Below, piece after piece: positions 1-5,394 of a stretch of 10,879 nt of DNA. Source of the stretch: Gammaproteobacteria bacterium (GTDB taxonomy: Bacteria > Pseudomonadota > Gammaproteobacteria > Arenicellales > Spongiicolonaceae); the NCBI GenBank assembly GCA_007570945.1, contig RKSH01000022.1, positions 1 through 10,879 of the forward strand. The letters run 5' to 3'. Position numbers and translations under genes: made by a program. Numbering within the stretch: the first letter of the stretch is position 1; every line of letters starts with the position of its first letter. The notes under the pieces are model-generated. The model did no database searches. It saw only the letters and a program-made list of their open reading frames with translations, and was not told the DNA's origin.

Positions 1-774
1 GATGGCGACCGCCTGCAGGACAGCCGAATCCGGAATGGTTTCATAGTCGCAGGTTTGCAGTTCGGTGATTAATTCACCGTACTTTTCCGACAAATCAAAA
101 TTCTTGTCGGCATCGAAGGTTTTTGCAACCATGATTTCGAACAAAGAAAGCGGCTTCCCGCCCACATTGATGCGGGTGAAAATTTCCGTGGCCACATCAA
201 TCGGAGCATCCGAAATTCTGATAATCGGATACTGATAGCTTTGAATTCGCTCTTTATACGACTTCAATTTGTCGTAATAATCGCGCGGGTATTGTGCCAA
301 CATATCAAAATCACCATCCAGCAAATGGAGGATGCTGATATACGACATGTCCGCTTTCTTGCTTATGTCAGTGATAACGATTTGCTCGTCTTCACCGGCA
401 TCAAGGTCGACATAGATTTTGGAAAAATCGTCTACCTTGTTGCTGTCTGCTCTTGAAACTTCAGCGCCCTTAAAGCACGCAAACATGCTGGTCAGTCGTT
501 GCTGACCATCCAGGACGTAATTTACGGACTCCCCATCTTCGGGCACTGGCAGTTCAATACCGCCCAGGTTCCGTACCGAACGCAACCGCTCTTTCGTTTT
601 CCAAAAGATGAACGTGCCGATAGGATAGCCTTTGATAATGCTATCCATCAATGCGGCGGCCTTGGTGACCGACCACACAAAATCCCTCTGGAATTGAGGA
701 ATCTTTATCTGTCCCGACCCTATATCGGAAACAATGGCATTAAAGTCTACAGATGAAGTTTGCGGTAATTTCAT
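1..774 (-). CDS. DUF262 / GmrS-like protein (N-terminal part, cut by window edge)
   Basis: The frame is open from an ATG at 774-772 to base 1 without a stop, giving 258 N-terminal residues; the C-terminus lies outside the window. Residues 25-34 contain IPQFQRDFVW and residues 87-93 contain VLDGQQR, the two hallmark motifs of DUF262 (ParB/Srx-like fold, GmrS half of GmrSD). A conserved FTRINVGGKPLS block follows at 199-210. In GmrSD-type enzymes this domain binds and hydrolyses nucleotide and is followed by a DUF1524 HNH nuclease, giving type IV restriction of modified phage DNA. Whether DUF1524 is present cannot be seen here. A GAGG ribosome-binding site lies 10 bases upstream of the ATG. The gene follows the HicB-like gene on the same strand with a 112-base gap containing a palindromic repeat. 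DUF262 assignment is firm; a restriction role is inferred from the family. Confidence 0.85.
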   Translation of the reverse strand, partial: MKLPQTSSVDFNAIVSDIGSGQIKIPQFQRDFVWSVTKAAALMDSIIKGYPIGTFIFWKTKERLRSVRNLGGIELPVPEDGESVNYVLDGQQRLTSMFACFKGAEVSRADSNKVDDFSKIYVDLDAGEDEQIVITDISKKADMSYISILHLLDGDFDMLAQYPRDYYDKLKSYKERIQSYQYPIIRISDAPIDVATEIFTRINVGGKPLSLFEIMVAKTFDADKNFDLSEKYGELITELQTCDYETIPDSAVLQAVAI

Positions 775-828
775 GGCGTTTAAACCTCGTATATCTGGAA
801 AGTTGATGGAAGTGTTCGGGTTAACTGG

Positions 829-848
829 ATTCCCGCTTTCGCGGGAAT
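829..848. repeat. 20-bp perfect palindromic repeat (REP / dRS3-like)
   Basis: ATTCCCGC and GCGGGAAT form a perfect 8-bp stem around a 4-base loop, TTTC on the plus strand and GAAA (a GNRA-type loop) on the minus strand. It fits ATTCCC-N8-GGGAAT, the consensus of neisserial dRS3 repeats. Its extended minus-strand form translates to the IPAKAGIQ peptide that often marks REP-like repeats in beta- and gammaproteobacterial annotations. It lies between the stop of the HicB-like gene and the start of the DUF262 gene. There is no T-run on either side, so intrinsic termination is not obvious, though an mRNA-stabilising or punctuating role is possible. Confidence 0.6.
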
Positions 849-886
849 GGCGGTGTAGTCGCCGGCGGTTTCACCAACACCATTCG

Positions 887-1138
887 CTAAGCATACATCA
901 ACCGCTCGCCTTTCGGCTGCGGCACGGGGTCGCCGAATTCTTCGGCGGTGGCAATCCACAGTTCGATTGCCTGCATTGCGTTGTCGAGCGCATCCGCCGG
1001 CGAGTCGCCGTGCGCCATGCAGCCGGGCAATTCGGGAACCTCGGCGATAAACATCTGGTCGACATCGCTCCAGTATTGATGGTCGAAAATTTGTGCATTG
1101 CACTTCTCCAGCGGTTGATATTTTACCAAATCAGCCAC
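887..1138 (-). CDS. HicB-like antitoxin-type protein
   Basis: This small protein (83 residues from GTG at 1138, 84 from TTG at 1141) has the HicB partial RNase H-like signature: YWSDVDQMFIAEVPELPGC, then AHGDSPADALDNAMQAIELW, then a C-terminal acidic segment with GDPVPQPKG. HicB proteins normally neutralise the HicA mRNA interferase. No HicA frame is visible: the zeta gene lies immediately upstream and only 112 bases separate this stop from the next gene. The start is ambiguous because there is no ATG and no clear ribosome-binding site. The GTG overlaps the last 8 bases of the zeta gene (GTGGCTGA), so translation is probably coupled to zeta. No added DNA-binding domain is visible at the C-terminus. 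It may be an orphan HicB or a third component of the toxin-antitoxin operon; family assignment is good, partner unknown. Confidence 0.75.
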   Translation of the reverse strand: MADLVKYQPLEKCNAQIFDHQYWSDVDQMFIAEVPELPGCMAHGDSPADALDNAMQAIELWIATAEEFGDPVPQPKGERLMYA

Positions 1139-1841
1139 CAATCAACGCCAAGATTTCTTCCACATTATACCGCTCCGGAATGTGATCATCGACCCGTTGG
1201 ATGCTTTTATGGTAGAAGCGGTTGTCGGTGTTGTCGATGTTTTTGATAACCAGCGACAGCGTGATTTTGTCGCCAAATTCCGCCTTTATTTTGTTGACGA
1301 CGGCGTAGGATGCGCAAAACTTCTGCGCAAAATTATCCACAAAAATTCGCCGCCCCTCGACCTCCTCGCGGCATTGCACAAAATCCCAGGCGATTTGCGG
1401 CGATTGGTAGATGAACATAACGAACACATCCCGCCCGCGTTTCAGCGAGCGTTCGATGTTCTGGCGCGCGATGCGCTCGTTGGCGAATGTGCCGTCCAGC
1501 AGAAAACTGATTTTTCTTTTCAGGGCGAGGTCGTGAATCGCGTAAACCAACCGGGTCGCAGCTTTCTGGAACAGATGCGAGTTTGCGCCATCGTAGCCGC
1601 ACGCGGCGAAATGGTCGCGCAATTCGTCGGCGTCGATGCGCGCCGTGTTACCCGCACCCTGCAGGAACCTTTTGGAAAATTCGGTCTTGCCTGCGCCGGG
1701 TGAGCCTGCCATAAAAGTGGATACTGGGATTTTCGCGGGAATAAAATCTGCCAAAAAATCCGTGGCGATTTGTTTGGCGTTTGTCCGGGCGAAATTATCC
1801 GCGCGCTGGCGTAGCGCCGATTCGTCGTCAGCGATGCTCAC
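1131..1841 (-). CDS. Zeta-toxin family P-loop kinase
   Basis: This 236-residue protein has a Walker A motif GSPGAGKT at residues 46-53. RIDADELR (68-75) resembles the substrate-binding segment of zeta/PezT, FLLDGTFAN (113-121) matches the conserved strand and threonine region, and CREE (157-160) with EGRRIF (162-167) supplies the arginine-bearing lid. Known zeta toxins phosphorylate UDP-N-acetylglucosamine, blocking peptidoglycan synthesis; some relatives act on other nucleotide sugars, so the exact substrate is not certain. Length and motifs look intact. It starts with GTG at 1841-1839, overlapping the stop of the upstream small gene in a GTGA arrangement, and ends overlapping the HicB-like gene. 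The toxin role is inferred from the family and the preceding antitoxin-like gene. This subgroup is longer at the N-terminus than a bare kinase core, with a charged helical segment at 1-35. Confidence 0.85.
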   Translation of the reverse strand: MSIADDESALRQRADNFARTNAKQIATDFLADFIPAKIPVSTFMAGSPGAGKTEFSKRFLQGAGNTARIDADELRDHFAACGYDGANSHLFQKAATRLVYAIHDLALKRKISFLLDGTFANERIARQNIERSLKRGRDVFVMFIYQSPQIAWDFVQCREEVEGRRIFVDNFAQKFCASYAVVNKIKAEFGDKITLSLVIKNIDNTDNRFYHKSIQRVDDHIPERYNVEEILALIGG

Positions 1842-2038
1842 GCCGAATCGGCACCATTGGCCGCCGCGCGCCGCCGGCGCAGTTGCTCCGAACGCTCGAT
1901 GATTTTGCGCTGGTCAGCGATGGATTCATCGATGGCTTTCATAATCACGCGCTCGCGTTCGCTATCAGATGCGTTGCGCATGAATTCTGAGAAAGCATCG
2001 TTTTCTGCGGGTGCTTTTAGGCTTGAATTTGGTTTCAT
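1838..2038 (-). CDS. Putative zeta antitoxin, small helical protein
   Basis: This 66-residue protein is encoded directly upstream of the zeta gene and overlaps it by 4 bases (GTGA), the usual antitoxin-first arrangement. The ATG at 2038-2036 is chosen because GGAG lies 8 bases upstream; the frame stays open further upstream but has no good ribosome-binding site and enters transposon debris. It has a disordered N-terminus, a segment FSEFMRNASDSERERV around residues 17-32, charged helical sequence (AIDESIADQRKIIERSEQL) and a basic RRRRAAANGA tail. Small genes carrying an 'FMRNAS..E+' segment before zeta-type kinases are familiar to me from other proteobacteria. No DNA-binding motif is evident. 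The antitoxin role is inferred from position, size and that resemblance. Confidence 0.65.
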   Translation of the reverse strand: MKPNSSLKAPAENDAFSEFMRNASDSERERVIMKAIDESIADQRKIIERSEQLRRRRAAANGADSA

Positions 2039-2139
2039 GAGTCTGTCTCCAGATGGACGGACGGGAATCGTAGCATAAATTATGAGGCGAATGGTACTGA
2101 TTTTAGCGGGTACTTGCCGTCCCATGTATAGATATTGAG
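2039..2139. other. Upstream region of the antitoxin-zeta-HicB cassette, with possible IS end
   Basis: This is about 100 bases of AT-richer non-coding DNA between the antitoxin start and the transposase remnant. On the minus strand it must hold the cassette promoter unless transcription comes through the IS. A CATAAT hexamer and a TACGAT hexamer lie at roughly suitable distances from the start, but neither has a convincing -35 partner. A stretch beginning GGGTACTTGCCGTCCC at 2108 could be the terminal inverted repeat of the decayed IS1595-like element, since it lies just beyond the transposase stop; without the opposite end this cannot be confirmed. Confidence 0.35.
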
Positions 2140-2345
2140 TCATGACAAGTTTAGCGGTAATTTCTCGCATGAATCCAGCAGGATTTCATACACCTCTTCA
2201 TGCTGGTGATGGAACCGAAACTCGCATTCTTTCAGGTGCAGATAAAGGTGCGTTTGCTCACGCCGCGGAGCTTCGCCAGGCGGCTTTTGGCGTAGCCTCA
2301 AGAAGCCCCCGATCGTTGATGTGCGCCTCGCTGCGCCCGTGCGCG
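2140..2345 (-). pseudogene. Remnant of IS1595-family transposase (C-terminal end, frameshifted)
   Basis: Three minus-strand frames, read in succession, give the C-terminus of an IS1595-type DDE transposase. HGRSEAHIN is at about 2341-2315, corresponding to the family's HINGIE region. It is followed by GYAKSRLAKLRGVSKRTF at about 2297-2244, and then YLHLKECEFRFHHQHEE and onwards at 2244-2140, ending at a TGA at 2142-2140. The 'YLHLKECEFRF' block after an 'AK+RL..RGVSK' segment is typical of the family. A one-base loss near 2244 and at least one indel around 2298-2314 break the frame, and the second break falls where the catalytic glutamate (GIE) should be. The N-terminal two thirds are missing; the fragment ends within about 30 bases of the apaH stop. 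The fragment is inactive. Its family assignment rests on recognition of the pattern, not on a search. Confidence 0.6.
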
Positions 2346-2375
2346 ACCCGCATTAATATCGCACGATCTCGTGTA

Positions 2376-3260
2376 TTAAGCCTCCACCTGCACCACCTCC
2401 CCCGGCGCGTCCAGTCGCACGGCGGTGAGGGCGCCGTCCCAGCAGTAGCCGGTGTCGATGCCGAGAACATTGTCGCCGCGGTACAGACCTAGGGAGGCCC
2501 AGTGACCGAAGACAACGCGCCGGTCACGAGTACGGCGGCCGGGGGTGCGGAACCAGGGGACCAAACCACCAGTTTCATTGTCGGTGCCACCGTTTCCGGG
2601 GGTGCCGTCGCCGTTTCCAGAGTCGCCGCCACCATTTCTGACGCCGAGGTCACCATTCCCGGGCGCGGCTTTGCAGGTGAAATCCATGGCGCCGTCGGCG
2701 GTGCAGTAGCGCATGCGGGTGAGGATGTTGATAATGAGTCGCAGGCGCGCAAAGCCGCTCAAGTTTTCGCGCCATTGCACGGGGTCGTTGCCGTAGAGGT
2801 TGTGCATGAGGGCTTGGAAGCCGCCGCCGCGCAGGGCGGTTTCCACTTCCAAGGCGTGGCGCATGACATCGGCGGCACTCCAGTCGCGGTGCACACCGGC
2901 GTGGACCAGGATGGTGTCGGCGGCGGCGTTGGTGACGGCGAGGGGGCGACGGCGCAACCAGTCGGTGATGGCGTCACCGTCGGCGGCGCTGAGGATGTCG
3001 TCAAAGGTGTCGAGCGGCTGCCTGCTGATGGCGCCCTCGGTGACGGCGAGCAGGTGAAAGTCGTGGTTGCCGAGCACGCAGTCGGCGGCGTCGCCGAGGT
3101 CCATCACCAGGCGCACGGTGTCGGCGGAGCGCGGGCCGCGGTTGACCAGGTCGCCGGTGAACCACAGGCGGTCGCGCGCCGGGTGGAAGTGGATGCGTCG
3201 CAGCAGTTTTTGCAGCGCGCCGCAGCAGCCGTGCACATCGCCGATCGCGTAGTGCGCCAT
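2376..3260 (-). CDS. apaH: Bis(5'-nucleosyl)-tetraphosphatase, symmetrical (ApaH)
   Basis: This 294-residue calcineurin-like phosphoesterase hydrolyses diadenosine tetraphosphate to two ADP; ApaH also removes Np4 caps from RNA in E. coli. Metal-binding motifs are intact: GDVHG (7-11), GDLVNRG (36-42), GNHD (64-67), VHAG (119-122) and FGHW (251-254). The ApaH-specific segments LMHNLYGNDPVQW (151-163), NILTRMRYC (178-186) and DTGYCWDGALT (269-279) separate it from other phosphatases. Between the TRMRYC segment and PWF (235-237) the protein has a Gly/Asn/Asp-rich insertion at about 200-232, built from a 21-bp tandem repeat. The ATG at 3260 is the only sensible start, 11 bases after the mlaA stop. 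A GAGGAA stretch overlapping the mlaA stop is the probable ribosome-binding site. The E. coli neighbours apaG and ksgA are absent; the pairing here is with mlaA. Confidence 0.93.
   Translation of the reverse strand: MAHYAIGDVHGCCGALQKLLRRIHFHPARDRLWFTGDLVNRGPRSADTVRLVMDLGDAADCVLGNHDFHLLAVTEGAISRQPLDTFDDILSAADGDAITDWLRRRPLAVTNAAADTILVHAGVHRDWSAADVMRHALEVETALRGGGFQALMHNLYGNDPVQWRENLSGFARLRLIINILTRMRYCTADGAMDFTCKAAPGNGDLGVRNGGGDSGNGDGTPGNGGTDNETGGLVPWFRTPGRRTRDRRVVFGHWASLGLYRGDNVLGIDTGYCWDGALTAVRLDAPGEVVQVEA
2586..2662. repeat. 21-bp tandem repeat inside apaH
   Basis: Four degenerate copies of a motif like GCCACCGTTTCCGG start at 2586, 2607, 2628 and 2649, exactly 21 bases apart. Since 21 is divisible by three, the repeat stays in frame and encodes successive heptapeptides on the minus strand: GNGDLGV, RNGGGDS, GNGDGTP and GNGGTDN (ApaH residues 201-228). 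A weaker partial copy may lie to the left at about 2566-2580. Confidence 0.75.
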
Positions 3261-3263
3261 GCC

Positions 3264-3291
3264 GCGCGCCGCTATTCCTCAAACGGCGCGC
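3264..3291 (-). promoter_or_regulatory. Intercistronic hairpin with the apaH ribosome-binding site in its loop
   Basis: On the mRNA strand GCGCGCCG (3291-3284) pairs perfectly with CGGCGCGC (3271-3264), eight G-C pairs around a 12-base loop UUUGAGGAAUAG. The loop holds the last codons and UAG stop of mlaA and the purine-rich GAGGA element; the apaH AUG begins three bases after the stem. Linear spacing from GAGGA to AUG is about 15 bases, longer than usual, so folding or coupling with mlaA translation may matter. The structure is seen directly; a regulatory role is inferred. Confidence 0.45.
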
Positions 3292-4096
3292 CGCCGTCAC
3301 CCTCATCGTCACGCACCGCGGCCGCGCGCGCCTGGCGGTAACTTTCGCGGATAAAAAGATACGGGTCCAATTGCTCCTCCAGCACCGCGTCAAAGCCGAG
3401 CAACCGCGAGCGCGCCTCCAGAATGTCCAGTCCGCGCAGCGTCCACCGCGCGGTGTCGTCTTTCACCTGGTACAGCGGATCGGTGACCAGCCAGCGCGGC
3501 ACATCGCCCGCCGCATCACGCAGGTTGCGCGGGCCGAAAACCGGCAGCACCACGTAGGGCCCGGTGGACACGCCCCACTTGCCGAGCGTCTGGCCGAAAT
3601 CCTCCTCGTGCCGCACCAGGCCAAAAACGCTGGTCGCCGGGTCAAACAGGCCGCCGATGCCGAGGGTGGCGTTGATGAAAAAGCGCAACCCGCTACGGCC
3701 GGCGCGGCCGACTTCACCCTGCAACACGCTGTTCAAAACAGTCGCCGGCTCCTTGATGTTGCGGAAAAAATTGCTGATGCCGCGCGCCAGCGGCTCGGGG
3801 GTGATGGTGTCGTAGCCCACCGCGATGGGGCGCAGGAAAATCTTGTCCAAAAATAGATTAAAGCGGAAGATTTTGCGGTTGACCTTCTCCCACGGGTCCT
3901 TTTCCTCCACTTCGGCAAATTCGTCGTCAAAATCATCCTCCAGGTCGTCGTCAAAAATCTCATCGCCGGCCGCAACTTCCGCCGCACCGCCGCCGCCGCT
4001 GTGAACACTGTCGCCGTTCCGGTGCAACTTCCCGCCGCAACCGGCGCCAAACGCCAGCAGTAAAAGCAGAAAAAACGAGAGAAAAAACCGCGCCAT
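3272..4096 (-). CDS. mlaA: MlaA/VacJ outer-membrane lipoprotein, phospholipid transport
   Basis: This 274-residue MlaA-family protein is an outer-membrane ring that removes mislocalised phospholipid from the outer leaflet for return via MlaC and MlaFEDB. Residues 1-20 form a lipoprotein signal with a hydrophobic run and Cys20 in GAGC; glycine at -3 makes the lipobox non-canonical. An acidic Asp/Glu-rich linker (about 46-66) follows. The MlaA domain starts at DPWEKVNRKIFRFN (67-80) and continues with LRPIAVGYDTITP, NFFRNIKEPATVLNSVLQG, RFFINATLGIGGLFD, EDFGQTLGKWGV and GPYVVLPVFGP, all typical blocks. ATG at 4096 is preferred because the hydrophobic signal begins there; an in-frame GTG at 4120 would add eight residues. 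No other mla gene is in the window. The gene precedes apaH on the same strand and is divergent from the hydrolase, with 50 bases between starts. Confidence 0.93.
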   Translation of the reverse strand: MARFFLSFFLLLLLAFGAGCGGKLHRNGDSVHSGGGGAAEVAAGDEIFDDDLEDDFDDEFAEVEEKDPWEKVNRKIFRFNLFLDKIFLRPIAVGYDTITPEPLARGISNFFRNIKEPATVLNSVLQGEVGRAGRSGLRFFINATLGIGGLFDPATSVFGLVRHEEDFGQTLGKWGVSTGPYVVLPVFGPRNLRDAAGDVPRWLVTDPLYQVKDDTARWTLRGLDILEARSRLLGFDAVLEEQLDPYLFIRESYRQARAAAVRDDEGDGGAPFEE

Positions 4097-4146
4097 AAAA
4101 GCATGATACCACGCAACCACCCGCCCGGCCGTGTGATAATGCGGCC

Positions 4147-5379
4147 ATGGCCGAACTTTCCATCAACACCGCGCGCTTGTGGCAAACCATCACCGCCTCC
4201 GCCGCCATCGGCCCGGGGCGCGCCGGCGGTTTGCGGCGGCTTACGCTGTCCGATGCCGACCGCGAGATGCGCGATATTTTTGTGGCGTGGTGCCGCGACG
4301 CCGGATGCACGGTGACGGTGGACGCGGTGGGTAACCTGTTCGCCCGCCGCGCCGGCCAGGACAACAGCCTGCCGCCGGTGATGGTCGGCAGCCATTTGGA
4401 CACCCAAATCGCCGGCGGCAAATTTGACGGTGTGCTGGGCGTGCTGGCCGGCCTTGAAATCGTGCGCACCTTGAACGACCGCAACATGGCCACCCGCCGG
4501 CCGCTGGAGGTGGTCTCCTGGACCAACGAGGAGGGCGTCCGCTTTCAGCCGCCGATGATGGGCGCCGCGGTCTTTGCCGGCGCGCTGCAGCGCGACTGGG
4601 TGCTGGCGCAGAAAGACGACGACGGCCTGATGTTCGGCGAGGAGTTGCGGCGCATCGGCTACGCCGGCGATGCGCCGCCGGGCGGGCGCGCGGTGGATGC
4701 GTATTTTGAATTGCACATTGAGCAGGGGCCGCAACTGGAGGCCGAGGGCTTGCAAGTGGGCATCGTCACCGGCGGTTTCACCACCTACGGCATGCACCTG
4801 ACTGTGCACGGCGAGAACGCGCACTCCGGCCCCACTTCCATGGAACGGCGGCGCAACGCGCTGGTGGGGGCGGCGATGTTAATCGTGGGCGCCAACGAGA
4901 TTGGCTGGCGCCACCATCCGGAGGGTCGCGCATCCTCGTCGCGGGTGGTGGTGTGGCCGAACAAATACGGCATCCTGCCCGACTTCGCCGAACTCACCTG
5001 TGACATCCGCCACCCGCAACCGGCGCGGGCGGCGGAGATGTTAGCCGAGTTGAAAAAGTTAATTCCGCAAACCGAGCAACGGGCGCGGGTGACGGTGAAA
5101 GTGGCCCGGGAGTGGACTTTCGGCGATGTGCAGTTTGACGCCGGCTGCATTGGCCTGGTGGAGGCGGCGGCGCGGGAGTTGCAGGTTCCGCACAAGCGCA
5201 TGCTGAGCGCCGCCGGCCACGACGCCTACCACATCGCCGCCATCGCGCCGACGGCGATGATTTTCACGCCGTGCAAAGACGGCGTCACCCACAACGAAGC
5301 CGAGCACATAGAGCCGGACTACACCGCGCCCGGCGTGAACGTCCTGTTGCGCGCGGTGCTGGCGCGGGCCAACCGCTAA
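4147..5379 (+). CDS. M20-family Zn-dependent amidohydrolase (carbamoyl-amino-acid / allantoate / ureidopropionate type)
   Basis: This 410-residue dinuclear zinc hydrolase belongs to the hydantoinase/carbamoylase group, which cleaves N-carbamoyl amino acids, beta-ureidopropionate or allantoate to release CO2 and ammonia. Metal ligands are all visible: His83 in GSHLDT, Asp94 in GKFDG, the Glu128-Glu129 pair in WTNEEG, His190 in ELHIEQGP and His382 in GVTHNEAEH. The lid/dimer domain shows HGENAHSGPTSMERRRNAL (221-239), and DIRHP (286-290) carries a family arginine. Which substrate is used cannot be decided from motifs. The ATG at 4147 begins a normal-length family member. It is cytoplasmic, with no signal peptide. 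It is alone on the plus strand, divergent from mlaA and convergent with potD (15 bases between stops). A weak GATAAT at 4135-4140 has no matching -35. Confidence 0.88.
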   Translation: MAELSINTARLWQTITASAAIGPGRAGGLRRLTLSDADREMRDIFVAWCRDAGCTVTVDAVGNLFARRAGQDNSLPPVMVGSHLDTQIAGGKFDGVLGVLAGLEIVRTLNDRNMATRRPLEVVSWTNEEGVRFQPPMMGAAVFAGALQRDWVLAQKDDDGLMFGEELRRIGYAGDAPPGGRAVDAYFELHIEQGPQLEAEGLQVGIVTGGFTTYGMHLTVHGENAHSGPTSMERRRNALVGAAMLIVGANEIGWRHHPEGRASSSRVVVWPNKYGILPDFAELTCDIRHPQPARAAEMLAELKKLIPQTEQRARVTVKVAREWTFGDVQFDAGCIGLVEAAARELQVPHKRMLSAAGHDAYHIAAIAPTAMIFTPCKDGVTHNEAEHIEPDYTAPGVNVLLRAVLARANR

Positions 5380-5394
5380 ACTTTCCCGCCGAAC

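Noticed and set aside
734..1246. 170-codon open frame on the plus strand across the palindromic repeat
   Set aside because: It covers the starts and ends of three minus-strand genes and has no domain of its own.
2102..2157. Direct repeat TTTAGCGG at 2102-2109 and 2150-2157
   Set aside because: Eight bases is near chance level, and one copy overlaps the transposase remnant; it is not a convincing target duplication.
2502..3341. 279-codon open frame on the plus strand
   Set aside because: It lies antisense to apaH and the end of mlaA, shows no recognisable domain, and owes its openness to GC-rich codon structure.
4097..4146. Divergent promoter pair between mlaA and the hydrolase
   Set aside because: TATCAT (minus) and GATAAT (plus) resemble -10 boxes but neither has a -35 partner, and the spacing to the starts is very short.
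3733..4824. 363-codon open frame on the minus strand across the mlaA-hydrolase junction
   Set aside because: It runs antisense to the hydrolase and out of frame with mlaA; both real genes have full family motifs, while this translation is His/Ala/Arg-rich with no motif.
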